From the NCBI GenBank assembly GCA_020831625.1, contig JAFIGD010000002.1, positions 1 through 64,000 of the forward strand: 64,000 nucleotides of DNA, given 5' to 3'. This document shows positions 8,114 through 16,219 of the stretch, one piece after another (the stretch's first letter is position 1; each line of letters opens with the position of its first letter). A model generated the notes under the pieces. That model worked only from the letters and a program-made list of their open reading frames with translations. It searched no databases and was not told the origin of the DNA. The position numbers and the translations under genes were made by a program. This DNA is from Verrucomicrobiota bacterium (GTDB taxonomy: Bacteria; Verrucomicrobiota; Kiritimatiellia; SS1-B-03-39; UBA6053).

Positions 8114-9139
8114 ATGCCCATCGCAACCACTGAACAGTACAAAGAAATGCTGGTGAACGCCAAAGCCAAGGGCTTCGCGTATCCGGCCATCAACATTGTG
8201 AACCTCGAAGGTGTCAACGCCGCTCTGCAGGCCTTTACGGAATGCGGATGTGACGGAATGATTCAGGTCTCCACCGGCGGTGGCGCCCATGCCTCCGGTC
8301 CGCTGGCCGATTCGGCCACCGGCGCGATTGTTCTGGCCGAGGCCGCCCACCGTCTGGCCGAAAAGCATCCCGGTCTGGTCGTGCTGCACACCGACCACTG
8401 CATCAAAGGCAAAGTGGACAGCTTCATGGTTCCGCTGATCGAAGAGTCCGAGCGCCGGGTGAAAGCCGGTCTGAAGCCCCTGTTCAACAGCCACATGTTC
8501 GACGGCTCAGAGCTTCCCCTCGAGGAAAACCTCGAAATCGGCCTGAAACTGGCCCGCCGCCTGAAAGACATCGGCATGTTCATCGAAGTGGAATCCGGCG
8601 TGGTCGGCGGTGAGGAAGACGGGATCGACAACTCACACGTCAAAGCTGAAAAGCTCTACACCACCCCCGACGAAATGTGTCTGGTGTACGAAACCCTCAA
8701 AGAAGTGGACACCTTCATGTACGCCGCCACCTTTGGCAATGTGCACGGGGTCTACAAGCCCGGTAACGTCAAACTGACCCCCAAGATTCTGCGCGACGGC
8801 CAGAAAGCGGTTCAGGAAAAATTCGGCACCGGCGCCAACCCGCTGGATCTGGTGTTCCACGGCGGTTCCGGTTCGGATCCGGCGGAAATCGCCGAAACCC
8901 TCGGCTACGGTGTCATCAAAATGAACGTCGACACCGACACCCAGTACGCCTTCACCCGTCCGATCGCTGATCACATGATGAAGAACTACGACGGCGTGCT
9001 CCGCATCGAAGGCGAAATGGGCAATAAGAAGGTGTATGATCCCCGCGCCTACCTGAAAAAAGGCACCGACAGCATGAAAGAGCGCATCAAACGCGCCGTT
9101 CGTGAACTCAATGCCGAAGGCAAAGGGCTGAAAGCCTGA
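8114..9139 (+). CDS. fba: Class II fructose-bisphosphate aldolase
   Basis: Zinc-dependent aldolase that interconverts fructose 1,6-bisphosphate with dihydroxyacetone phosphate and glyceraldehyde 3-phosphate in glycolysis and gluconeogenesis. 341 aa. Metal and active-site motifs are visible: LHTDHCIKG (catalytic Asp and Zn His), EVESGVVGGEEDG, TFGNVHGVYKPG (Zn His), and the phosphate loops FHGGSGS and KMNVDTDTQYA. An AGGA site lies 8 bases before the ATG. It stands alone between a consensus-like promoter and a strong terminator, so it is probably monocistronic and well expressed. The heptamer array starts inside its stop codon. Confidence 0.97.
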   Translation: MPIATTEQYKEMLVNAKAKGFAYPAINIVNLEGVNAALQAFTECGCDGMIQVSTGGGAHASGPLADSATGAIVLAEAAHRLAEKHPGLVVLHTDHCIKGKVDSFMVPLIEESERRVKAGLKPLFNSHMFDGSELPLEENLEIGLKLARRLKDIGMFIEVESGVVGGEEDGIDNSHVKAEKLYTTPDEMCLVYETLKEVDTFMYAATFGNVHGVYKPGNVKLTPKILRDGQKAVQEKFGTGANPLDLVFHGGSGSDPAEIAETLGYGVIKMNVDTDTQYAFTRPIADHMMKNYDGVLRIEGEMGNKKVYDPRAYLKKGTDSMKERIKRAVRELNAEGKGLKA

Positions 9140-9172
9140 CGAGTGACGAATGACGAGTGACGAGTGACGAGT
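9138..9172. repeat. Heptamer tandem array starting in the fba stop codon
   Basis: Five consecutive 7-mers (GACGAGT, with one GACGAAT) begin at the second base of the fba TGA. The array carries further in-frame stops. It lies upstream of the terminator and is not coding. Confidence 0.9.
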
Positions 9173-9191
9173 AACTCGAATTCGAACCCAT

Positions 9192-9225
9192 AAACCGCCG
9201 CGCCTTCGGGTTCGGCGGTTTTTTT
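9192..9225 (+). terminator. Rho-independent terminator of fba
   Basis: The 9-bp stem AAACCGCCG / CGGCGGTTT closes a 12-base loop and runs into seven T residues, 53 bases after the fba stop. Confidence 0.88.
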
Positions 9226-9270
9226 GCAGCTGAGATGGAAGTGTTTTTCCGAAAACCTGCCGGGGCCTTT

Positions 9271-9771
9271 TTAAAACGTCTCAAGGGATTCGGAAATTTT
9301 TTGATACAGTTCGATGGATATGCGGTATTGATGTTTTGAAACGGCTTCATCCAGAAGCACCTTCGCGGCTGCAGAGGACAACTGACCCCGCCGGGTTTGC
9401 TGGATAAGCAATCCCGGAAACCCCAAAACCCTGAGCCCGGCAGCACTTGCCGCACGACGCAGAAGGCGGTCATCCGCGAGAAGCCATGCGCCCGGTTGAG
9501 AACGGGCCCAGGCCAGGGAATCCAAATCACACTGGCTCAGACTCCCGGAAGCTGACGGGTTTCCTGAATGGACTTGAACCGGAATTTTCCCGAGCAAACT
9601 GCGCAGTCGATCTTCTTCTCCCGGTTGAAAAGGTCCTCTCAGGATTTCATCTGCCACACAACGCAGGATGACCGGCTGAAACTTCGGTTCCCTAAGAATC
9701 AGATTTAGTTGATCCAGCTTTGCCATCAAAATCAGCGGGCCTGCATCACAGACGAGGGGAACAGGGTTCAC
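9271..9771 (-). CDS. PIN-like toxin, DUF3368 type
   Basis: A 166-aa protein with PIN-nuclease features: an N-terminal acidic residue in VCDAGPLILMAKLDQL, a mid-protein QCDLDSLAWAR helix with acidic residues, and LLADDRLLRRAA followed by GLRVLGFPGLL. This order is that of DUF3368-type predicted ribonucleases. The ATG overlaps the stop of the upstream small gene by 4 bases, the usual toxin-antitoxin arrangement. By family, it would cleave RNA when free of its antitoxin. Confidence 0.8.
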   Translation of the reverse strand: MNPVPLVCDAGPLILMAKLDQLNLILREPKFQPVILRCVADEILRGPFQPGEEDRLRSLLGKIPVQVHSGNPSASGSLSQCDLDSLAWARSQPGAWLLADDRLLRRAASAAGLRVLGFPGLLIQQTRRGQLSSAAAKVLLDEAVSKHQYRISIELYQKISESLETF

Positions 9772-10076
9772 GCCAGTCCCAGGGTTTGCAAATCTTCTTC
9801 AAACTCCTCAACACCGTACGTGAGTTCCAGGCGGTTTATAGGCATGCGGATCATGAAATCCTGAAGGGAGACCCCTGCCATTTCGGCCGCACGGGACAAA
9901 CTGACCCGCTCTTCGGCATAGGCCTTTACGGCCAGGTCCATTTTCATTTGTCGGATTCCTGTGCGCAGAAAAAGTTTCATCAAATTCGCACGGTCCAAGC
10001 CTGCTTCTCTGGATAAGAATTCCAGATCATCGTTCTCGCATTTTGTGACACGTGTGGAAAGGGTGGAGGTTTTCAT
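9768..10076 (-). CDS. UPF0175-family antitoxin
   Basis: A 102-aa protein starting MKTSTLSTRVTKCEND. The N-terminal part resembles a ribbon-helix-helix DNA-binding region (ARTxR-like strand, LSREAGLDRANLMKLFL). The C-terminal half has the UPF0175 motif (YAEERVSLSRAAEMAGVSL followed by RMPINRLELTYG). It overlaps the PIN gene by 4 bases (ATGA). The ATG at 10074-10076 is chosen over one nine codons upstream because a palindromic operator lies directly against it. Likely neutralises the toxin and represses the operon. Confidence 0.8.
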   Translation of the reverse strand: MKTSTLSTRVTKCENDDLEFLSREAGLDRANLMKLFLRTGIRQMKMDLAVKAYAEERVSLSRAAEMAGVSLQDFMIRMPINRLELTYGVEEFEEDLQTLGLA

Positions 10077-10101
10077 GTTTACAATATTAGCAATTGTAGA
10101 C
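10077..10101 (-). promoter_or_regulatory. Operator-like dyad at the antitoxin start
   Basis: GTTTACAAT-N7-ATTGTAGAC: 9-base arms with one mismatch, abutting the antitoxin ATG. The position fits autorepression by the antitoxin or antitoxin-toxin complex. Confidence 0.6.
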
Positions 10102-10164
10102 AACCTGTCAAGCGAAGCAATAAATCATTTCCTCCTATGTGCAGTTCTGCTATGGATAGGTGCG

Positions 10165-12096
10165 ATGCCTAACTCTTCCCGCATTCATGCCCGCAACCTC
10201 GCCGAGCTGTACCGCCTGGCGGCGGAGCGTTTTGAAACGTTGCCGGCGTTCGCGACCCGTCAGCGCGGAGGCGTCTGGAAGCCGGTGTCATTCCGGGAGT
10301 TGTACGACCGGGGGCGCCGGATCGGGGCGGGGCTGATCGACCTGGGGGTTGAGGCCCGGGAACCGGTGGGGCTGTTCAGCGACAACCGGGTGGAGTGGAT
10401 GCTGGCGGATTATGGGATTCAACTCGCTGCGGCGGTGAATTGTCCGCGGGGAATTGATCTCACCGATGAGGAGCTGGTACACATTGTGAATCACTCCGGC
10501 ATGAAGGTCGCGTTTGTGGAGAGCCGGGGCATGGCGGAGCGCTGTCTGCGGATGCGCGACCGTTTGCCGGCGCTGGCGCAACTGGTGTTGCTGGACGACG
10601 GCAAGGGCATCCCCGACGGCGTGATTTCGCTGGAGGGGCTGGCGCAACGGGGACAGGCCCGGTTGGATGCGGGGGATGCGGACGTGGATGCGCGGGCGGC
10701 GTCCATTGACGCGGGGGATTTGTTCACCCTGATTTACACCTCCGGCACCACCGGCAAACCCAAGGGGGTCATGCTGACCCATGCGAACATGATGTCGCAG
10801 GTGGACCATGTCCCGATTCAGTTGAACTGCACCGACCGGGTGCTGTCGATTTTGCCGATCTGGCATATTTTCGAGCGGATGTTCGAGGTGTTCGCGATCA
10901 GTCACGGAGCCTGCAATTATTACACCAGTGCGCGGACGCTGGGGGATGATCTCAAGCAGGTGGAGCCGACGTTTATGGGGTCGGCCCCGCGCTTGTGGGA
11001 AAGTCTGCATCACCGCATCCTCAACGGCGTGCGGCAGGCGCATCCGGTGCGGCGGGGCCTGTTTCATATCGGGCTGTTTTTGGGAACCCATTACCGGGAG
11101 GCGCTGTTTGTTCTGCGCGACAATGATCTAAGGCTTGAACCGGTTCATTCGCTTAAGGCCGCGTTGAGGAAACTCCGCTATGCGCTGCAATGGCTGGTGC
11201 TGCTGCCCTGGTACGGGTTTTTCAACGCGGCGGTTCTGGAGTCGGTCCGTTTGAAAGCGGGCGGATCGTTGAAAGGCACCATTTCCGGGGGCGGCGCGCT
11301 GCCGCCGGCGATCGACCGGTTTTTCAACGCCATCGGCATTCCGGTGCTGGAGGGCTACGGGCTGACCGAGACCACGCCGGTGGTGGCGGTGCGCACGCCG
11401 GAGAATCTGGTGCGGGGAACGGTGGGGCCGATGATCCCGCAAACGGAGGTGCGGATTGTGGATTTTGACAGCGGTGAATTGCTGTATCCGAATGCCGGAC
11501 ATCCCGGAGAGGGGCGGGGACTGCGCGGGGAAATTCAGTTGCGGGGACCGCAAATCATGAAGGGCTATTACAAGGATTCCGAAACCACGGCGGCGGTGCT
11601 CAGTGATGACGGCTGGTTCCGGACCGGGGACATCGGCATGGTCACCTACAATGACTGTCTGAAGATTCTCGGCCGCCGCAAAGCGACGCTGGTGCTGCGG
11701 AACGGGGAGAACGTGGAGCCGGAGCCGATTGAAATGCGGCTGAAACTCAGCCGGTTTATTGACCAGTGCGCGGCTGTGGGTCAGGATGAAAAATTTGTGG
11801 GGGCGCTGATTGTGCCGGATTTGGAGGCGTTCCGGGACGAGGGAATCGAGGCGGAAACGCTGGAGGCGCTGAACCGCCTGCCGGAGGTTCGTCAAAAAAT
11901 TCAAAAAGAAATCCGCGCCGCCATGGCCGATGCCGCCGACTTTAAACGCTATGAGGTGGTGAAGGATTTCCGGCTGTTGGATAAACCCTTTGAGGTGGGC
12001 GAAGAAGTGACCAATCTGTTTAAACTCAAACGGCATGTGATTCACGAGCGGTATGCGGACGTGATCGCGGGCATGTATTCCAAGGAGCGCGCATGA
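10165..12096 (+). CDS. Long-chain acyl-CoA synthetase (AMP-forming, FadD15/FACS type)
   Basis: Activates a fatty or related carboxylic acid to its acyl-CoA via an acyl-adenylate. 643 aa from ATG 10165 (MPNSSRIHARNLAEL); upstream codons in the frame belong to the antitoxin promoter region. Signature motifs: P-loop-like LIYTSGTTGKPKGVML, motif LEGYGLTETTPV, GWFRTGDIG, and the hinge/adenylate segment LGRRKATLVLRNGENVEPE. The length and the insertion after the first domain match the bacterial long-chain branch. First gene of a five-gene operon; the next gene starts within its stop (ATGA). Confidence 0.92.
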   Translation: MPNSSRIHARNLAELYRLAAERFETLPAFATRQRGGVWKPVSFRELYDRGRRIGAGLIDLGVEAREPVGLFSDNRVEWMLADYGIQLAAAVNCPRGIDLTDEELVHIVNHSGMKVAFVESRGMAERCLRMRDRLPALAQLVLLDDGKGIPDGVISLEGLAQRGQARLDAGDADVDARAASIDAGDLFTLIYTSGTTGKPKGVMLTHANMMSQVDHVPIQLNCTDRVLSILPIWHIFERMFEVFAISHGACNYYTSARTLGDDLKQVEPTFMGSAPRLWESLHHRILNGVRQAHPVRRGLFHIGLFLGTHYREALFVLRDNDLRLEPVHSLKAALRKLRYALQWLVLLPWYGFFNAAVLESVRLKAGGSLKGTISGGGALPPAIDRFFNAIGIPVLEGYGLTETTPVVAVRTPENLVRGTVGPMIPQTEVRIVDFDSGELLYPNAGHPGEGRGLRGEIQLRGPQIMKGYYKDSETTAAVLSDDGWFRTGDIGMVTYNDCLKILGRRKATLVLRNGENVEPEPIEMRLKLSRFIDQCAAVGQDEKFVGALIVPDLEAFRDEGIEAETLEALNRLPEVRQKIQKEIRAAMADAADFKRYEVVKDFRLLDKPFEVGEEVTNLFKLKRHVIHERYADVIAGMYSKERA

Positions 12097-13151
12097 TCGA
12101 TCCAGACATTGAACTGCTGTATGCGATCGACAAAGCGCTGCTGGCCGTGATGATTCTGGTCATCATGTTCGGGATGGGCGCGAGTCTGACCCTGGATGAC
12201 TTCAAGGCGGTGGGCCGCCGGCCGCGGATGATTCTGATCGGTTTTTTGTCCCAGTTCGGATTCATGCCGCTGATTGCGCTGGGGCTTGCGCACCTGTTGC
12301 GGCTGGAGCCGGCGCTGGCGATCGCGCTGATTATGATCGGATGTCTGCCGGGGGGAACCACCTCGAACATGTTCGCCTATTTCGCCCGCGGACATGTGGC
12401 CCTCAGTATTTCCATGACCACCGCGTCGACGATTATGGCACTGTTGATGACCCCGGTTCTGCTGAACCTCTACACGGCTCCGTTCACGCGGGTGATTGCC
12501 GATCAAATGGCGGAGGAGGGGAGTTTTTTCATTCCGACGAAAGATATTGTGCTGTCGCTGGTGCTGGTGCTGGTGCCGGTTTGCGGCGGGCTGATCCTGA
12601 GGAAATGCTCGCGCGGCTGGGCGAAAGTGGCGGAGGACACGGCCGGCTTTATGGGGATGATCGTGATTGTGTTTTTGATCGTTACCACGCTGGGGCGTCA
12701 TTTCCGGCTGGTGCTGGGTACGCCCTGGCAACTTTACGCGGCATCCATTTCGCTGGGGCTGATCGGATTTCTGTTCGGCTACTGGGTGTCGCGGCTGTTT
12801 GGGGCGCATCCGATTCAGCAGCGGGCGATCAGTCTCGAAACCGGGATTCAGAACACCCCGGTGGCGTTCGCGATTATTTTGATGAGCTTTCCGCAGCCCC
12901 AGGTGCAGAACGACATGCTCTGGCTGGCGGTGATGTACTCTATTTTCATTGTGGTCAGTTCCTCCTGCATCACCCTCTGGCTGCGAAAACACGGTCAATT
13001 TGACTGGGAGGTGTATAAAAACACGCTGATCCACGGGCGGCTTTTTGGCGAGGCCTATCAAACCCGGTATCCCGACGATTTTCTTCCCGCCCGGATCGCC
13101 GCCGATCCGTCCCAGGGCGCGCTCAGCGGAGAGCAGTTGCGGAAGGATTAA
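12093..13151 (+). CDS. Bile acid:sodium symporter family (BASS) transporter
   Basis: A 352-aa inner membrane protein with about nine or ten hydrophobic helices. It resembles BASS/SBF transporters: LAVMILVIMFGMGASLTLDD at the start, MIGCLPGGTTSNMFAYFARG (the Na+-site GGxxSN-type motif), and ETGIQNTPVAFAI (the second crossover motif ExGxQNxxLA). It overlaps the acyl-CoA synthetase by 4 bases. The substrate is probably an organic anion such as a keto acid, steroid or pantoate; pairing with an acyl-CoA synthetase suggests uptake followed by CoA activation. That pairing is inference. Confidence 0.88.
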   Translation: MIDPDIELLYAIDKALLAVMILVIMFGMGASLTLDDFKAVGRRPRMILIGFLSQFGFMPLIALGLAHLLRLEPALAIALIMIGCLPGGTTSNMFAYFARGHVALSISMTTASTIMALLMTPVLLNLYTAPFTRVIADQMAEEGSFFIPTKDIVLSLVLVLVPVCGGLILRKCSRGWAKVAEDTAGFMGMIVIVFLIVTTLGRHFRLVLGTPWQLYAASISLGLIGFLFGYWVSRLFGAHPIQQRAISLETGIQNTPVAFAIILMSFPQPQVQNDMLWLAVMYSIFIVVSSSCITLWLRKHGQFDWEVYKNTLIHGRLFGEAYQTRYPDDFLPARIAADPSQGALSGEQLRKD

Positions 13152-13161
13152 AATAAACGGT

Positions 13162-14109
13162 ATGAAATCTTATGCTATCTTTACGGCCTGTGACGCCAAG
13201 TTCGGCGATTTTCTGATAGATCACTGGTTGAAATCGCTTTGCGACAATGTGGACCTTCGGAATCTGGAGCCGGTGGTATTGGACTATGGATTGAGCACCG
13301 CCCAGCGATTTTTTCTGGAGCAGCACGAAACCCGGGTTGTGCCCTGCAAGCGCGACGGGCATGTGGTGAATCTCCGCTTCCGCGACATGGCTTCGGTTTT
13401 GGAGGAGACGCCATATGAGCAGGTGGTTTTGAGCGACAGCGGAGACATTATTTTTCAAACCGACTTCACGTCGATTTTCCAGGATCATCCCGGCATGTTC
13501 CGGGGCGTGACCGAGGAGTTGAAGCCGGGGTTTGATCATTATGTGAACGAGGAGTTTTTCTCCAAAGAGGACTGTAAACGCTTACAAGTGGTTTTGAGAG
13601 AGAAAGATATGGTGAACGCAGGCTTTATCGCCGGACCGGGGGCGGCGATGCGGGATCTGGGCCGGGAACTGATGAAGCGGCTGAAATCTCCGGCAAAATT
13701 CGGTCCTGATCAGATCATTGTGAATGACGTGTTTTACCGGGAGGGCTTCCGCGAACTGGACCGCCGGTACAACTATGTCATTGCCACCTCAACTGCGGAT
13801 CTGGAGATCCGGAACGGGAGGTTTTTTGTCGACGGGGATCTGGTTTCCGTGGTGCACAACACCGGCAATGTCTCGTTTTTGCGTCCGGTGGAGAATTTCG
13901 GATACGGTGAGAACCGAAACCAGTTGAAGAAGGAACTGGCCCAGGCGTTAAAGGTGCTGTACACCACCACGGACGGCATCTCTTCTTCGCGCACAGAACT
14001 CCAAAAGCGGGTGGATGCGTTCACCAAAGACATGTCGAACAGCTACACCAGTTCTGTGAAGCAACTGGAAGCCGCCTGGAACCGACTGCTTGAGCAACTC
14101 CCTAAATGA
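13162..14109 (+). CDS. Glycosyltransferase-like protein (GT-A-like), unassigned
   Basis: A 315-aa soluble protein. The start is the ATG at 13162 (MKSYAIFTACDAKFG), ten bases past the transporter stop. Features suggest a GT8-like nucleotide-sugar transferase fold: YEQVVLSDSGDIIFQTDF, where a DxGD resembles a DxD metal site; NAGFIAGPGAAMRDL, like the acceptor-side NxG loop; FGPDQIIVNDVFY; and VVHNTG near the end of the domain. The C-terminal 60 residues look helical and charged. No clear close family comes to mind, so the call rests on motif order only. It shares a 4-base overlap with the next gene. Confidence 0.5.
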   Translation: MKSYAIFTACDAKFGDFLIDHWLKSLCDNVDLRNLEPVVLDYGLSTAQRFFLEQHETRVVPCKRDGHVVNLRFRDMASVLEETPYEQVVLSDSGDIIFQTDFTSIFQDHPGMFRGVTEELKPGFDHYVNEEFFSKEDCKRLQVVLREKDMVNAGFIAGPGAAMRDLGRELMKRLKSPAKFGPDQIIVNDVFYREGFRELDRRYNYVIATSTADLEIRNGRFFVDGDLVSVVHNTGNVSFLRPVENFGYGENRNQLKKELAQALKVLYTTTDGISSSRTELQKRVDAFTKDMSNSYTSSVKQLEAAWNRLLEQLPK

Positions 14110-14690
14110 AATCCCGGATTTCTTCTCTTACAGGTGTCGGTCTGTTCCTCCTGCTGTTGGCGGGAGCGGGCCTTTTCCGTTGTGCCGGCATGCGGGGTGT
14201 GGATTCTGCGGAACTCAATATGCTGCCCGAACGGGTGCTGGAGGTGTTCACGCTGCGGCCGGACGAGCTGCCGCCCGAATATGCGCTTTTGACAGATCAG
14301 GTGGTGCTCAAGCAAATCGGCTTGGAACGCAACCCCGCCTTCGTCTCCCGTAACGCCGACCGCAAGCTGCAAGTGCAGGTAAACGCGTTCGGGGGCTTTG
14401 TGGGACTTTACGGAACGGCGGATGAGGTGTTGCTGTTGATGAAGGGATATTTTTTTCCGGATGTGGAGGCCGCCGACACCTATTTGAGAATTCAGGAAGG
14501 CCAGGACCGTCGAATCAACGCCTACGAAGTGCCGACCCCGGGGGGCGGATGGTATCTCTTTTTTGCCTTGGACCCCGAGCGGGAATACAGCCCGGAGGAG
14601 ATTACCGCGATTCGAAGAGGGTTGCAACGCTTCAAATCCCGACTGAATGCCGTTCCGCATTTCAGTCAGATCGGAGTTGAAGACCTGTGA
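14106..14690 (+). CDS. Exported or membrane-anchored protein, unknown function
   Basis: A 194-aa protein with an N-terminal hydrophobic helix (LTGVGLFLLLLAGAGLFRCAG) that serves as a signal or anchor. The Cys is not in a good lipobox. The rest is a small mixed alpha/beta domain (RKLQVQVNAFGGFVGLYGTADEV...) with no recognised motif. Short overlaps with both neighbours (ATGA and GTGA) tie it to the operon. It may work in the envelope with the following beta-barrel-like protein; function unknown. Confidence 0.65.
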   Translation: MKSRISSLTGVGLFLLLLAGAGLFRCAGMRGVDSAELNMLPERVLEVFTLRPDELPPEYALLTDQVVLKQIGLERNPAFVSRNADRKLQVQVNAFGGFVGLYGTADEVLLLMKGYFFPDVEAADTYLRIQEGQDRRINAYEVPTPGGGWYLFFALDPEREYSPEEITAIRRGLQRFKSRLNAVPHFSQIGVEDL

Positions 14691-15682
14691 CCCGTTCGCT
14701 GCGACTCTATTTTGGGCTGGTTCTGCTTTCGGGAACGGCGGGGTTTGCCGGGGAAGAGGCGGAGGAAACGTTTACGGACAAACAGCACCGGGGGCTGAGC
14801 CGGTTTGTGATTCGTCAGGCGGAGCGGCTGAACGAGCGCCTGGCCGATGTCGTGCTGGATGAAGAGGAGCGGGAGACGCAATTATACCGACAGTTTTACG
14901 GGGACCGTGATTCCGCCTATCACGCGCTCGGCTCGTATATTGAGATTGCCCCCCGTCTGGACTGGAGTGAACGGGACGGAGTGCGCGCCGATGTGGATTT
15001 CTCCGCGCGCCTGCGGCTGAGGGGCCTTTCGGACCGTTTCCGCTTCTTTCTGGACAGTCAGGACAGTGATCAGGAGCTGATAGACGAACTCTTCGTGGAC
15101 CGGTACCGTTCCGCGAGCCAACGTGAATTGAGGCAGGACACGTCCGCAGGATTGATCTACCAGATTTCCGACCGCGTCTCGCGGAGAGTTTCGGTTTCCG
15201 GCGGGCTGCGCTTCCGTCCCTCGCCCACGCCGCGGCTGCGGACCGACGCGCGTTTTTTCACCGACCTCGGGTCCTGGCGCGCGGAGTTCGGACAGCGGCT
15301 GTTTTGGGATATGGAGGACGGGTTCGGCGAACGCAGTCAGTTGCAGTTCACCCGGCCGTTTGCGGATGCGCACACACTGCGCCTCACGTCCTCCGCCGTG
15401 TGGTCCGAGACCAGCCAGGGGGTGGATCTCGCGCACATCATCTCCTGGAAGACGGACTTCAGTCCGCAGCGCTTTGTTTTTCTTCGGGCCGGCGTCCTGG
15501 GGTATTCCGAGCCGCAGGTTGAGAGCGATCAATATTTTGCGCGGGTGGTTTATCGGCAGCGCGCCTCGCGGGACTGGCTGTTTATCGAACTGGAGACCGG
15601 ACTGGATTTTTATCGGGAGGATGATTTTGAAGCCTCTCCGGTGGCGGGCATAAAACTCATTTGTCTGTTCGGGTCATATTAA
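14687..15682 (+). CDS. Outer-membrane beta-barrel-like protein, unknown function
   Basis: A 331-aa exported protein starting with GTG that overlaps the previous stop. The signal peptide reads RLYFGLVLLSGTAGFAG. After a helical N-terminal region (about residues 30-75), alternating amphipathic strands run to the end (IEIAPRLDWSERDGVRADVD, RVSVSGGLRFRPSP, HTLRLTSSAVWSETSQG), typical of an outer-membrane barrel. The C-terminus ends in an aromatic residue (LFGSY), common for BAM-targeted barrels. Last gene of the overlapping operon. The barrel call is from strand pattern only. Confidence 0.6.
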   Translation: MTRSLRLYFGLVLLSGTAGFAGEEAEETFTDKQHRGLSRFVIRQAERLNERLADVVLDEEERETQLYRQFYGDRDSAYHALGSYIEIAPRLDWSERDGVRADVDFSARLRLRGLSDRFRFFLDSQDSDQELIDELFVDRYRSASQRELRQDTSAGLIYQISDRVSRRVSVSGGLRFRPSPTPRLRTDARFFTDLGSWRAEFGQRLFWDMEDGFGERSQLQFTRPFADAHTLRLTSSAVWSETSQGVDLAHIISWKTDFSPQRFVFLRAGVLGYSEPQVESDQYFARVVYRQRASRDWLFIELETGLDFYREDDFEASPVAGIKLICLFGSY

Positions 15683-15734
15683 ACCTGGGTGAATTTCACT
15701 TGCACTGAAAGCGTAATGCGGGCATGATTTAACC

Positions 15735-16070
15735 ATGCAGCAAAAAATAACCGTTCCTGTTTTGATCATCACTGTGGGTGTCGCCTGGTTGTTGAACACG
15801 CTCAAGGTGGTTCCGGATGTGGATTGGGTGTGGAGTCTGGGTTTGATGGCGGCGGGCGTTTTGACGCTGACCATCGGGGGAATCACCAAAACCACGCTGG
15901 TGGTCGGGCCGCTGCTGCTGGTGGGCTCGGTGTTTTCGGTGCTGCGCCAAACCGGGCGTTTGCAGGAGCCGCATGAAATTCCGCTGCTGGTGATTATTCT
16001 CGGGGCGCTTATGCTTTGGGTGCAGCTCCGTCCGCCGGGGAACGCGAAAGAGGCGGGTAAAGAATTTTAA
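15735..16070 (+). CDS. Small membrane protein with LiaF-like transmembrane region
   Basis: A 111-aa protein with three hydrophobic segments (VPVLIITVGVAWLLNTL, SLGLMAAGVLTLTIGGI, TLVVGPLLLVGSVFSVL) plus a fourth short one near the C-terminus (IPLLVIILGALMLW). The pattern resembles the DUF5668/LiaF-type transmembrane module found in envelope-stress proteins. No soluble domain follows. Its TAA stop forms part of a dispersed spacer repeat. Confidence 0.65.
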   Translation: MQQKITVPVLIITVGVAWLLNTLKVVPDVDWVWSLGLMAAGVLTLTIGGITKTTLVVGPLLLVGSVFSVLRQTGRLQEPHEIPLLVIILGALMLWVQLRPPGNAKEAGKEF

Positions 16071-16209
16071 CCACGGATGGACACGGATGAACACGAATCT
16101 TTGGGGCAGGGTTGTGTTTTAACAGAAGGGAAGGAAGGCTTTGAGGCAGAGAATAATTTAACCACGGATGGATACGGATGAACACGGATTCTATGGGGCA
16201 GGGTTGTGT
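16066..16209. repeat. Pair of 52-53-bp direct repeats containing CACGGATG units
   Basis: Copy 1 (16066-16117) and copy 2 (16157-16209) both run from TTTAACCACGGATGG through ACACGGATGAACACG to GGGGCAGGGTTGTGT, with a few differences and one indel. The first copy supplies the TAA stop of the preceding gene. A related fragment (ACCACGGATGAAAGACC) recurs near 33512. The intervening spacer has no gene. Confidence 0.85.
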
Positions 16210-16219
16210 GAGGAGGCGG

